Assembly (NCBI GenBank): GCA_964589415.1
Contig: CAZPRQ010000001.1
Span: forward strand, 1 to 55,489
Reading direction: 5' to 3'
Length of the DNA stretch: 55,489 nt
From: CAZPRQ01 sp964589415
GTDB taxonomy: Bacteria > Patescibacteriota > Doudnabacteria > UBA920
Part shown: positions 30,672 through 39,245 of the stretch, one piece after another
Numbering within the stretch: position 1 is the first letter of the stretch
How the letters are laid out: every line of letters starts with the position of its first letter
The notes under the pieces: generated by a model
What the model saw: only the letters and a program-made list of their open reading frames with translations
Database searches by the model: none
Told to the model about the DNA's origin: nothing
Translations under genes and position numbers: made by a program

Positions 30672-31244
30672 GTGATAAAAACATTCTGCATAACTTTTGG
30701 GGCCATGCTTTTGTCCGCCATATTCTGGCACATTGCTACACCCGCACACCCGCCACCTATTTTCCTGCTTGGTGGCCTTCACAGCCTGCAAATACCCTTT
30801 AACAGGACATTACTGGACATTTCCGGCATTGGATTTTTCGGAGCAGTTTTGGGACTCATGACTTTCGAGCCTCAATCTGTGAAACTGCTTGACCCAAAAT
30901 CCTGGTTTAAATGGATGTGTGCCGGACTTCTGTGCTCGCCAATCCCGGTTTTCCTTACCGGTCTTTTGACGCTACCGCTCATGATACTTCCCCTTTCTAT
31001 AGTCCTTACAATTGGCTGGAACTACGAAAGGACCGAAATATCTGCAACAAGGCCAGGGAAGTTCGAAGCCTACTTCCGCAACGTAACAATTTCCATTTTC
31101 GGCTGCGGCTTCGTATGTGGCATAATGTACGGCTACCTTACAGGGTTTCTAATTGCCCTCTTTCTCACCATAGTGCACGAACTCGTCGGCGGAGCAATCC
31201 GTACACTCTCGCTAGACGCAGAAGAAATGGAATACGAGGACTAG
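30672..31244 (+). CDS. Orphan polytopic membrane protein
   Basis: 190 residues from GTG with AAGGAGG four bases upstream. About five hydrophobic segments are visible (near 3-20, 48-65, 82-102, 103-118, 140-168), and the end is acidic (LSLDAEEMEYED). No family recognised. It is the only plus-strand gene in the polysaccharide region, lies between the nucleotidyltransferase and the flippase, and has its own SD and terminator. Codon use is GC-richer than in its neighbours, as in the orphan genes at 10717-13282 and 43779. Confidence 0.75.
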   Translation: MIKTFCITFGAMLLSAIFWHIATPAHPPPIFLLGGLHSLQIPFNRTLLDISGIGFFGAVLGLMTFEPQSVKLLDPKSWFKWMCAGLLCSPIPVFLTGLLTLPLMILPLSIVLTIGWNYERTEISATRPGKFEAYFRNVTISIFGCGFVCGIMYGYLTGFLIALFLTIVHELVGGAIRTLSLDAEEMEYED

Positions 31245-31262
31245 GCGCAAGTTTTTCTAGCA

Positions 31263-31290
31263 AGGCTCAGGTCAACCCGACTTTGAGCCT
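31263..31290 (+). terminator. Intrinsic terminator overlapping the end of the flippase gene
   Basis: AGGCTCA and TGAGCCT pair around 14 bases and are followed by TTTTTAT on the plus strand. The stem includes the last codons and stop of the convergent flippase gene (stop at 31267). Confidence 0.75.
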
Positions 31291-32742
31291 TTTTATAATG
31301 TTAAAATCTTCTTTCTTAATAAATCCTAACGCGAGTAAGCTTAGCGCGTATACAACTGCTCCAACAAAAACCAATGCCACCAAATTCATTTCCCTAACCT
31401 GCCAAATAGCCCCGCCCATAATGGCCGATGCCAAAACCGGCTTCCATAAAATTGAGAAAAATTTAAAATTCGCTATATTTTTTCTCACAAAATAAAAATA
31501 GAATATCCCTTGGATTAATTCGCTAACAACCGTCATTATGGCCGCGCCTAAAATACCGTATATGGGAATTAAAATTATGTTGCCGATTATATTTACCAAA
31601 ACATTCAGGCCGGTAATTACCATGGCTTTCTTTGTAAGCTGAGAAATAATTAAAGAATTGACCGGAATATAAATAAACAGAATGGCGATTGACCATATTA
31701 AAATAGATAAAACCGGGGCGGAGGCCTCAAAATCCTTGCCCGCTATAAGCAGCATCAATTGCTTTGAAAGCAGCATTCCGCCGACTGCCATTGGCAAGGC
31801 TGCCGCGATCATAAGTTTCAAATATTTTTCCAACGTGGCCTTAACGTCCGATATCAAATTTTTCGCCATAAGCCCGGCCAAGACCGGAAACAGCACATGA
31901 CTGACGGAGGCCGGAAAAAAGTTTAGAATGTCAAAAAACTTATAGGCCGCCGAGTAAAGTCCGGTTTGGGTGTAACCTAAAAGTTTGGTAATTATAATTA
32001 CGTCTATGCGGTTATAAATGGCGCTAAACCCGACCAGCAAAGCAAACGGCCAAGCGGATTTTAAAATATTTATTATGGCCGCGGCATCGAAAAAGGTTAA
32101 TTTTTCACCATTTAAACCAGGCGTACTTTTACGAAAAAAATTCCCAAACAATGGTCCTGGCAAAAATTTTCCAACATAAACGCGGTATAAAATTAAGTCC
32201 AATATCCCAAACACCAACTGGATGCTGGCCAAAAAAATAATGTATTTTTTAAAAGCAACGGCAAGAAAAATAATTGTAATATTGACCAGGGAATTTAAAA
32301 AGTTTATAAACGCCACTTTTTTTAAATCCTGCCTGGCGGTTAGCACCGACAAAAACGGGTAGCATAGCGAATTGGCCACCATTCCTAACCCTGTTATAGC
32401 AACAGCCTTAAATACAATTGGCTCAAAGTTTTTAAAATAAGCTATGGCAATAAGCAAGGCGTAAAGAGCCAGGGAGGCTATAACTTCAAAAGCTATGAAA
32501 TTTTGAAAATATTTTCTGGTATTAGGTTCATCCTCTGCCATTTTTTTAGTCATGAACTGCTGGACGCCAAAATCCACAACCGTCGAAAATATAAGGACAT
32601 AGGAAAGCGCGAACTGATACTGGCCGTAGGCTTTAGGGCCCAAATATCTAAACAAGCTGGCATAAGCAAAAAACAGCAGCACCAGGGCTGCCGCGCGAGA
32701 AACTGCCAGCCAAAAAATGTTTTTTGACGCGCTTTCAGACAT
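31267..32742 (-). CDS. Polysaccharide flippase (Wzx/MATE-like)
   Basis: 491 residues with 12-14 membrane helices. The N-terminal region NIFWLAVSRAAALVLLFFAYASLFRYLGPKAYGQYQFALSY and the second half YNRIDVIIITKLLGYTQTGLYSAAYKFFDILNFFPASV match the polysaccharide transport (PST/Wzx) superfamily. It moves undecaprenyl-linked repeat units to the outer face of the membrane, supplying the Wzy-like ligase next door. It is convergent with the orphan membrane protein, whose terminator overlaps its 3' end. Confidence 0.92.
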   Translation of the reverse strand: MSESASKNIFWLAVSRAAALVLLFFAYASLFRYLGPKAYGQYQFALSYVLIFSTVVDFGVQQFMTKKMAEDEPNTRKYFQNFIAFEVIASLALYALLIAIAYFKNFEPIVFKAVAITGLGMVANSLCYPFLSVLTARQDLKKVAFINFLNSLVNITIIFLAVAFKKYIIFLASIQLVFGILDLILYRVYVGKFLPGPLFGNFFRKSTPGLNGEKLTFFDAAAIINILKSAWPFALLVGFSAIYNRIDVIIITKLLGYTQTGLYSAAYKFFDILNFFPASVSHVLFPVLAGLMAKNLISDVKATLEKYLKLMIAAALPMAVGGMLLSKQLMLLIAGKDFEASAPVLSILIWSIAILFIYIPVNSLIISQLTKKAMVITGLNVLVNIIGNIILIPIYGILGAAIMTVVSELIQGIFYFYFVRKNIANFKFFSILWKPVLASAIMGGAIWQVREMNLVALVFVGAVVYALSLLALGFIKKEDFNIIKRLKVGLT

Positions 32743-32814
32743 GCCTTAATTATAGCATCATTGGGGAATAGATTTAAGTTGAAAGATCTAAGTAAAGGAA
32801 CTAGGCTGAAAACC

Positions 32815-32856
32815 CCCTGTCCTCATTTTTTACGGCCGTAAAAAATGAGGACAGGG
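32815..32856. repeat. Perfect 42-base palindrome
   Basis: CCCTGTCCTCATTTTTTACGG followed immediately by its exact reverse complement. It lies in the 430-base gap upstream of the flippase gene. The ends (CCCTGTCC/GGACAGGG) resemble the arm at 649-705 and REP-type palindromes associated with Y1 transposases. Confidence 0.9.
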
Positions 32857-32999
32857 TAGCGTATTTTTTGACCCAATTTACCATAACGCCGGTGTTTGGT
32901 TATGCAAGCTATTAGCCATTTTAATAACGCCCGATTATGATTATGCGAAGGATGTATCCATTCTCGCTGATATCTCAAACACCATCTTTCGCCACACTA

Positions 33000-33033
33000 A
33001 TCAACTAAGTTCGCAATTGCGAACTTAGTTGAT
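33000..33033. repeat. Perfect 34-base palindrome
   Basis: ATCAACTAAGTTCGCAA and its exact reverse complement, with no spacer, in the same gap. The rest of the 32743-33173 gap holds no convincing gene; a short frame at 33087 encodes only 11 residues. Confidence 0.9.
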
Positions 33034-33138
33034 AGTTAATGTTTGAGAAAATTATTTATAAATCATTACTATGGGAGAGTAACATTATGTTTTTATTAGA
33101 ATGGAGCTTGAAATTAAAATAAATGTGCAACTAAAAGA

Positions 33139-33156
33139 CCCACACTGCGGTGTGGG
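33139..33156 (-). terminator. Intrinsic terminator of the repeat-protein gene
   Basis: CCCACAC and GTGTGGG pair around a 4-base loop 18 bases past the stop. A TCTTTTAG tract follows on the minus strand, and CCATTTTTAC on the plus strand. Confidence 0.7.
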
Positions 33157-33173
33157 CCATTTTTACATATTAG

Positions 33174-35063
33174 TTATTTTTCCAAAGTTTCGCCTTTAGC
33201 GTAGTTGTCGACTTCAGCTTGCGGCAATATGTTAATGCTTTTAGCCGTCAGTCTCCTGGCTTTAAAAGCCTTTTCAGTCATTGGCCGCAGCTGTCCCTTA
33301 CTGACATAATAAACTGTCTTGGAATTATCTCCCTTTATGACAGTTCCGTCCTTAGGCGGATACGGCATGCCAATTTGCCATTCCTGTATTTCCGTCTGGC
33401 TGAATTTGTAATCCGGAGTAATTCTCCTTTGCTTGGCCACAAACGCGGATATTGGATGAAGTGACCCGTCCTTAAACAAAAACTGCTCGCCGGTACTGGC
33501 ATTGGCTAGCCAAGTTTTTTCTTTCGGTGTGGCAAAGGCACCAATGGTTAAACCATTCACCTCATCCGAGGAAAGAGTAACAACATTTTTAAAGCTTAGT
33601 CCCAAATTCTTAAATAATTCGGCGGTCAATGGCCGCTTAAAACCCTTCTCCACCGTATAAACCGTATTGCTACTCGCGGATTTTATTAATGTTTTATCTA
33701 GGGGAGCTACGAAACCCTGCTTGGGATAGGTTACAACTTCCGCGTCTGGCACAATAGTAATTTGCTTGGCTAAAATTTTGCGCTGACTAAATGTATACCC
33801 GGAAAACAGTTTTAGCAGTCCATTTTCAACCAAATAGACAGCCGGATCCTTTTCCCCTCGAATAACCGTACCATCGGCCGGAGTTAAAATGGATCCATTT
33901 TTAAACAATTGCGCTTCTTGCGCCGTTATGGCCAAAACCTTCAGCGGATCCAAACCTCTCTGGCTAATTACAAAATCTGAAGCCGGATGCTTAATATTAT
34001 TTATAAATACATAGGCCTGGACTTCGCCATCTACTTTCACAATAGTATTGTCATCCGGCCCAAGCATTTCCGCGGTCGGTATATTCCCAAACTCGGTAGG
34101 TGAAACCGTTATTGCGCTGCCCAAATTTAACTTCCGGGCAGCAGCCACAAACGCCGGTACCAACATTTTACTTCCATTTTGAACAATGTATGCTTCGCTG
34201 CCGCCGCTCAATTTTAAAATAGTTCCACTGGGATACTTGAACCATTCGTTAAAAAATCGCCAAAAATTATAATTGCCGTTAAAAATATGGGGGGTATACC
34301 TATACAAAGCGGTTGTCGCGCGGTTAGCAAGGGTTACAATACTTTGCGGCGGCGGGGAAAAGGCGGAAGATGAATCATTATTAAAAATAACAATGTCCCC
34401 CACTTTCGCCGTTCGCGTGCTCCCCGTTGATCCTTTAACCGTGCCCTGCTGGTCAATAGCCGGACCGCGTCCTCCTTCGGTATTGAAGGACCGCATTAAA
34501 CTTTTTGTCGCTCCTAAGTACCTATTACCTTCCGAATCATAATTGCCAAACAGCTGAAAATAAAAGCCCGGCAGCATGCTGGTACTGCATCCGGTTGAAT
34601 CGGGACAATCAAAGCCCATGGCAAAATCTAATGCTCTCTGTAGCCGCTCCGGACTTGAATTTTGGTGCCCGGAAATTAAACTTTGCTCCTTGTTTAAAGT
34701 AACCAGTATAACCTGTGGGTTAAGGCCGCTTTGGCGTGAAGCGTCCCAAATAAGCTCAGCAGCTGTTCTTAACCGCCCCAAATTTGGCTGAGGATCTTCC
34801 AATCCGGTTTTGAGCTGGACGCTACCCGGCTCTTTTAGTTTCAGTAAAAAATTCATTTCCGTATTTGCCAAAAGTGAGCCCTTACTTTCCAAAAATTTTT
34901 GTATGCCTTCCGCTCCGCCAAAAGTTTGAACATCACTAAACACCAAATCGTCTATCAGATTACCCGGATTAAACGCGACATCCACTTGAGCAAAAGCAGA
35001 AAAAGGCATAAGCCCACCTAAAAAAATAAGAATAGACGCTATTATTTTTTTTGTTTTAAGCAT
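33174..35063 (-). CDS. Secreted protein: possible lysozyme-like domain plus six surface repeats
   Basis: 629 residues from the ATG at 35063, chosen because GGAGA lies 7 bases upstream and a clean signal peptide follows (KIIASILIFLGGLMPFSAFAQ); an ATG 33 bases earlier is less likely. Residues about 30-260 contain AAELIWDASRQSGLNPQVILVTLNKEQSLI and YTPHIFNGNYNFWRFFNEWF, which recall lysozyme-like domains of actinobacterial exoproteins (low certainty; the Glu of KEQS could be catalytic). The remainder is six repeats of about 52 residues of the form P-x-DGTVIK...VYLVxNGxxxPIxxxxF...L. The neighbouring subtilase ends in three of the same repeats. Confidence 0.75.
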   Translation of the reverse strand: MLKTKKIIASILIFLGGLMPFSAFAQVDVAFNPGNLIDDLVFSDVQTFGGAEGIQKFLESKGSLLANTEMNFLLKLKEPGSVQLKTGLEDPQPNLGRLRTAAELIWDASRQSGLNPQVILVTLNKEQSLISGHQNSSPERLQRALDFAMGFDCPDSTGCSTSMLPGFYFQLFGNYDSEGNRYLGATKSLMRSFNTEGGRGPAIDQQGTVKGSTGSTRTAKVGDIVIFNNDSSSAFSPPPQSIVTLANRATTALYRYTPHIFNGNYNFWRFFNEWFKYPSGTILKLSGGSEAYIVQNGSKMLVPAFVAAARKLNLGSAITVSPTEFGNIPTAEMLGPDDNTIVKVDGEVQAYVFINNIKHPASDFVISQRGLDPLKVLAITAQEAQLFKNGSILTPADGTVIRGEKDPAVYLVENGLLKLFSGYTFSQRKILAKQITIVPDAEVVTYPKQGFVAPLDKTLIKSASSNTVYTVEKGFKRPLTAELFKNLGLSFKNVVTLSSDEVNGLTIGAFATPKEKTWLANASTGEQFLFKDGSLHPISAFVAKQRRITPDYKFSQTEIQEWQIGMPYPPKDGTVIKGDNSKTVYYVSKGQLRPMTEKAFKARRLTAKSINILPQAEVDNYAKGETLEK

Positions 35064-35144
35064 AATTTTCTCCAATTCTTTAAGTTTTAATGGCAAGTTT
35101 CTTTTTTAATACAACACTCAACCAATACTACCTTATATTTCAAT

Positions 35145-37010
35145 TTATTTTATAAAAGCTTCGCCTTTGGCAAATCCGGGAATATCGCTATCGCTAACAT
35201 ACATGACCGGAAAAACATTCAAACCCCTGTCTAAATAAAAATTATAATTTATTGGGTGCAGCACGCCATTTACCACCCAATACACGGTTTTATTTTTGGC
35301 CGTCCTTAACAATGTACCTTCTGTAGGCGATAAAAAATTACCAATTGGCCAGCTATCCAATTCGACAAAACTTACGGTATTAACCTTAGCAAAATCCAGA
35401 TTTTGTTGCACAAATACCGAATAGGTTACGGGCAATTTTTTACCTCTCAAAATAATATAGACGGTATTTTCGCCTTCGCGTTTCACCAAAGTATTTTCTT
35501 CAGGCAGCGCGTACGATCCGTCCGGGCTGGCGTTTAGCAATGCCTGATTTACCGTTCGAACAGATTTGCCTAAAAACCTCTGATTCATAACAAAAGAAGA
35601 AATAATTCGCTTTTGCCCGCCGGAAATAAGATAAACTAACGGACTTATGTCACTTTTTACCAACTCTCCTTCCTTTAAATACTGAACTGGTATTTCGGTT
35701 TCCAAACTGCGCTCTACATTTATTCTGCCACTGCCTACCAGTGCGCGGCACGATATGCCCTGGCAATCTGGAAAATTATCTCCGTAAACAGGTTCTGTAG
35801 TGGCTATAATCCTATCACGTATCTGCTCGTTTGTCGCGAGCGGATACAAAGTCCGAATAAGCGCGGCCTGGCCCGCGACAAATGGCGCTGCCAAACTGGT
35901 GCCTGAAGCATAGGCATAAGAATTTGGTGAAGCATTTCCTGTAACTGGATCGCGATTTATTGTGGAAAGTATGCGCTTGCCCGGTGCCGCTACATCTATA
36001 CAATTTTTCCCGAAATTCGCGAAAGAAGGCTTTCTGTCGGAAGCGTCCAAAGCAGTTACGCCAATAACCATATTTAAGTTATTGTCATCGCATATGGGGT
36101 ATAACGGATTTTGATCCAAATTTAATCCATTATCCGCGGAGTCATTTCCGGCCGCCGCAATAATAACGACATTTTTCCCAAAAGCATATGCTATGGCATT
36201 TGCCAAGGTAGTATCGTGACCAAAACCAATACCTCCTAAAGAGAGATTTATAATATTCGCTCCATGATCCGAAGCCCATACTATCGCCTCCGCTATATCT
36301 GAAGACTTTCCCCTGCCTTCTTTATCAAGTGCCTTAATGGGCATAACGCTTACCTGCCAGTTTGTGCCTGCAATCCCGAGTCCATTTTGGGGTGTCGCCG
36401 CCAATATTCCGGCAATGAGGGTCCCATGACCGTTGTCATCGGAATTAGTATATGCTTCAATGTTTTGCCGGCCAATAAAATCAAAGCCTTTAACCGAATT
36501 TGATGCTTTTAAATCTTCATGGGTAAAATCAATTCCGGTATCTACAATTGCCACCACATTTCCGCTACTGCCCCTGGTTATTTCCCAAGCGTCTAAAAAA
36601 CCGGTTTTCGGCAATGCCCACTGCTTATCTATATCTGCCGGATTTGCCGTGTAACCGGGATCATTGGTTACGGTCAGGGAAGAAACACTTATGTCTTCCA
36701 CATTAAGTTCAGCGTCGGCATGCGCGTATTCTATGTGGCCGTACAGCCTACTTTGAATTTCCAAAAGCCCCAAACCGGAACGAATGGAGTATATGTTTTT
36801 AAAATTTTTGCGGTCGCTAAAGGAAAATCTTTTTTCAAACGCTAGAGCAACTCGGCGCAAATATTTTTCGTCTTCTGCTTTGTTTAGTTTTACAACATAC
36901 CATTTTTCAACGCTCTCCGCTTTTGTCATTGCGACGCCAAAAAACGGCCCCAAAAAAAATTGAGCGGCCAGCAACATAAAAATCAAACAAAATAGGATGG
37001 TCTTTTTCAT
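35145..37010 (-). CDS. Secreted subtilisin-family protease with three C-terminal surface repeats
   Basis: 621 residues: signal peptide (1-28), an inhibitor-like propeptide (about 32-105), S8 catalytic domain with D157 in VVAIVDTGID, H195 in DDNGHGT, oxyanion N289 in AAAGND and S372 in SGTSLAAP, all intact. From about 445 to the end are three 52-residue repeats (LVKSDISPLVYLISGGQKRII..., NTLVKREGENTVYII..., GTLLRTAKNKTVYWV...), the same as in the next gene. It is probably a cell-surface or released protease. It precedes the repeat protein in transcription order, 80 bases apart. Confidence 0.93.
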   Translation of the reverse strand: MKKTILFCLIFMLLAAQFFLGPFFGVAMTKAESVEKWYVVKLNKAEDEKYLRRVALAFEKRFSFSDRKNFKNIYSIRSGLGLLEIQSRLYGHIEYAHADAELNVEDISVSSLTVTNDPGYTANPADIDKQWALPKTGFLDAWEITRGSSGNVVAIVDTGIDFTHEDLKASNSVKGFDFIGRQNIEAYTNSDDNGHGTLIAGILAATPQNGLGIAGTNWQVSVMPIKALDKEGRGKSSDIAEAIVWASDHGANIINLSLGGIGFGHDTTLANAIAYAFGKNVVIIAAAGNDSADNGLNLDQNPLYPICDDNNLNMVIGVTALDASDRKPSFANFGKNCIDVAAPGKRILSTINRDPVTGNASPNSYAYASGTSLAAPFVAGQAALIRTLYPLATNEQIRDRIIATTEPVYGDNFPDCQGISCRALVGSGRINVERSLETEIPVQYLKEGELVKSDISPLVYLISGGQKRIISSFVMNQRFLGKSVRTVNQALLNASPDGSYALPEENTLVKREGENTVYIILRGKKLPVTYSVFVQQNLDFAKVNTVSFVELDSWPIGNFLSPTEGTLLRTAKNKTVYWVVNGVLHPINYNFYLDRGLNVFPVMYVSDSDIPGFAKGEAFIK

Positions 37011-37018
37011 TCGCCGTA

Positions 37019-37738
37019 CTATTTATATTTCCCCGTCCATAAATTAATTCTCGTTTGCAGAACCTCAAAAAGCATTTTTACCATGCCGGAAAACTTTACA
37101 TGGCTCTGTTCGTCGTTTATCCAGGTAATGGGAACTTCCTGTATTTTGAATTTCGCCCGCCTGGCCAACGCCAAAATTTCCACGTCAAACGCCCAGCGGT
37201 ATATTGTCTGCTTGGGAAATATTACCATGGCAGCCTTCTCGGTAAATGCCTTAAAGCCGCACTGGGTATCGGTTACCCTAACCGGCACCAGCGTATGGAC
37301 TATAAAGCGGAACACGCCGCCCAAAAAATCTCTAATCCAAGGCTGGTGCACCGCGATTTTTGAGCCCTGAATTCGCCTGGAACCAACCACAATATCGAAA
37401 CCCTGTTCGAAAAAAGGTAAAAATTTGGTTATTTCATTTATTTTAGTGGAATTATCCGCGTCCATAAAAACCCGAATATCTCCGTTTGCCCTAAGCATTC
37501 CTTGTTTAACCACGCCTCCTTTACCTTGATTTTGCTTATTATCTATAAATCTTATGCGCGGAATTTGGCCGCAAAGTTCTTCAATAACCGCGGAAGTGTT
37601 ATCGGTGGATCCGTCATTTACTACTACAATTTCCGACTCATATGGCTGCCCAGACAAGAATTCATTAACTTCCTTAAGCGTCGCTGTAATACGAGCTCCT
37701 TCATTATAAGCAGGAATTACCACGGAAAGTTTTTGCAT
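37019..37738 (-). CDS. GT2 glycosyltransferase, dolichyl-phosphate-glucose synthase-like
   Basis: 239 residues from the ATG at 37738 (MQKLSVVIPAYNEGARI). The longer frame to 37831 is rejected because a TATAAT -10 box at 37778-37783 lies inside it. Motifs VVNDGSTDNT, NQGKGGVVKQGML, MDADNST (DxD) and DTQCGFKAF place it with enzymes that load glucose or a similar sugar on a polyprenyl phosphate. It lacks the two C-terminal helices of DPM-type enzymes. It would supply a lipid-linked sugar donor for envelope glycosylation. Confidence 0.9.
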   Translation of the reverse strand: MQKLSVVIPAYNEGARITATLKEVNEFLSGQPYESEIVVVNDGSTDNTSAVIEELCGQIPRIRFIDNKQNQGKGGVVKQGMLRANGDIRVFMDADNSTKINEITKFLPFFEQGFDIVVGSRRIQGSKIAVHQPWIRDFLGGVFRFIVHTLVPVRVTDTQCGFKAFTEKAAMVIFPKQTIYRWAFDVEILALARRAKFKIQEVPITWINDEQSHVKFSGMVKMLFEVLQTRINLWTGKYK

Positions 37739-37777
37739 GGAATTTGTGTTTAATTTATTGACGATTTTACTGTCATA

Positions 37778-37783
37778 ATTATA
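37778..37783 (-). promoter_or_regulatory. -10 box of the GT2 gene at 37019
   Basis: Consensus TATAAT on the minus strand, about 40 bases before the chosen start codon. No convincing -35 is seen. It decides between the two possible starts. Confidence 0.5.
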
Positions 37784-37873
37784 GCAAAAAACCGCGCAAA
37801 AGATAAATGCGCCATGGAAAAATTCAAACATTTTGGGCCTAAAAGCAATATATTTTTACATCCGAAAGCTTGG

Positions 37874-39031
37874 CTATTTCGCTTCCCAACTGGTTTTTAT
37901 TATTGTCTCCAGATCGCTGTATTTTAGCGAAAAACGCAACAAATTTTTCATTCGTTCATCATTGGCAACAGTAACGGGCGCGTCGCCTATTCTGCGCGGC
38001 CCGATTTCCATGGGAATTATGCGGTTTAAAATCTCAGAAGCGCAATTAACAACCTGCTCCACGCTATAACCCCTGCCGGTGCCAATATTAATTACAGAAA
38101 AATTATCCAACTCCGGCATGTGTAAAATGGCCGCGGTATGCGCTTGGGCAATGTCCAGTACGTGCACATAATCCCGAACGCATGTACCGTCAAAAGTATC
38201 ATAATCGTTCCCAAAAACAGTAAGATGCGGCTTTTCACCCCGGGCCACTTTTAAAACATTTGGAATTAAATGGCTTTCGTGGGCAGAGCTAATGCTGCCG
38301 TCAAAATCAGTCCCGCACGCGTTGAAATAGCGGAAAACAACCGCCTGAAAACCGGAAAATTGACAATAATACTCAATCAATTTTTCAGCCAAAAATTTGG
38401 AATAGGCATATGGATTATTTGGATCCAAACTTGCCGTTTCCCTAATTGGCATTTCCTGCTGCTGCCCATACACTGCCGCGGTGGATGAAAAAACAATTTT
38501 TTTCACTCCGGATTCATCCATTGCCTTTAACAGTACAGCCGTATTTAAAACGTTATTGCTTAAATAATCGCCGGGCTTTTCAACAGACTCGCCGACTTCT
38601 ATGCTGGCTGCCATATGAATGACAAAATCTATATGCTCATTGGCAAACACGTCGCGAAGTAAATTCATGTCCCCCACATTACCCTCTATAAACTTTGCCT
38701 CCGCGGGTATATTTTCTCTTTTGCCTGTGGAAAGATTGTCCAAAACAACTATTTTATGGCCGGCTTTTAAAAGGCTCCTCGCCACGTGCGCGCCAATATA
38801 CCCGGCCCCGCCCGTAACCAAAACCGTGCATGAAATTTTCTCATTTTCTGAATTACTGATTTTCTGATTTTCCGATTGGCTTATAAGCTTATTTGCCGAT
38901 TCGCTTATTAACTCATTGTATTTTTCTAAAGTCAAAACCACGGCTTCCGGCTTTTCGTGTACGCTTAATAAAATTCCCCCTCCCCGCTGTTTAACTTCGG
39001 CTATTAAATCTTCCAAATATTTATTGTCCAT
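37874..39031 (-). CDS. galE: UDP-glucose 4-epimerase with an N-terminal Phd/YefM-like segment
   Basis: 385 residues. Residues 70-385 are a complete extended SDR epimerase: GGAGYIG (74-80), SSTAAVYG with the catalytic Ser/Thr, Y208-x3-K212, and the NIGTGRGYSVEQVV sugar-binding end. The first 45 residues (YLEDLIAEVKQRGGGILLSVHEKPEAVVLTLEKYNEL) resemble the Phd/YefM antitoxin fold. Residues 42-67 are a linker of ISESANKLISQSENQ-type repeats coded by 38856-38915. There is no internal Met between 1 and the epimerase core. It makes UDP-galactose for the surface glycan. Confidence 0.92.
   Translation of the reverse strand: MDNKYLEDLIAEVKQRGGGILLSVHEKPEAVVLTLEKYNELISESANKLISQSENQKISNSENEKISCTVLVTGGAGYIGAHVARSLLKAGHKIVVLDNLSTGKRENIPAEAKFIEGNVGDMNLLRDVFANEHIDFVIHMAASIEVGESVEKPGDYLSNNVLNTAVLLKAMDESGVKKIVFSSTAAVYGQQQEMPIRETASLDPNNPYAYSKFLAEKLIEYYCQFSGFQAVVFRYFNACGTDFDGSISSAHESHLIPNVLKVARGEKPHLTVFGNDYDTFDGTCVRDYVHVLDIAQAHTAAILHMPELDNFSVINIGTGRGYSVEQVVNCASEILNRIIPMEIGPRRIGDAPVTVANDERMKNLLRFSLKYSDLETIIKTSWEAK
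38856..38915. repeat. Tandem repeat (TCTGATTTTCTGATT / GATTCGCTTATTA type) inside galE
   Basis: Degenerate in-frame copies of 9-18 bases encoding the linker between the Phd-like segment and the epimerase core. They use the same vocabulary (AATAAGC, AATCGGC/AATCAGC) as the array in the GT4 gene at 29386. Confidence 0.7.
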
Positions 39032-39093
39032 AGAACCATTAAATAAGTTTATTGGTCAACTAATTAAATATTATTTTATTGCCCGAAACAAAT

Positions 39094-39120
39094 AAAAACA
39101 GCTCGAAAATGGCTGTTTTT
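39094..39120 (-). terminator. Bidirectional terminator-like hairpin upstream of galE
   Basis: AAAAACAGC and GCTGTTTTT pair around a 9-base loop with T-rich flanks on both strands. It lies between a possible minus-strand promoter (TTGACT, 17 bases, TACTAT near 39158-39186) and the galE start, so it could act as an attenuator. Confidence 0.55.
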
Positions 39121-39190
39121 GTTTTGATTTTACCGAAATTTAAATGTCTATAATTATAGTATCATGACAAAAAAATAGAGTCAAAAATAG

Positions 39191-39233
39191 TCAAGGATTC
39201 CCTTTACTAGGGCCTAGCAAGGGGGATCCTTGA
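39191..39233. repeat. Imperfect palindrome with AAGGATTCCC core
   Basis: TCAAGGAT pairs with ATCCTTGA; inner CCCTT/AAGGG and CTAG/CTAG pairs continue the stem. The arm shares AAGGATTCCC with the perfect palindrome inside the GT2 gene at 26726. Confidence 0.6.
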
Positions 39234-39245
39234 GATTACAATAAA

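Noticed and set aside
33087..33122. Tiny plus-strand frame with an upstream GGGAGAG
   Set aside because: Only 11 codons, with no promoter and no similarity to any leader peptide. It lies in a palindrome-rich gap.
37019..37831. 270-residue form of the GT2 protein
   Set aside because: The extra N-terminal residues are unlike the family, and a TATAAT box lies within them. The start at 37738 gives the canonical N-terminus.
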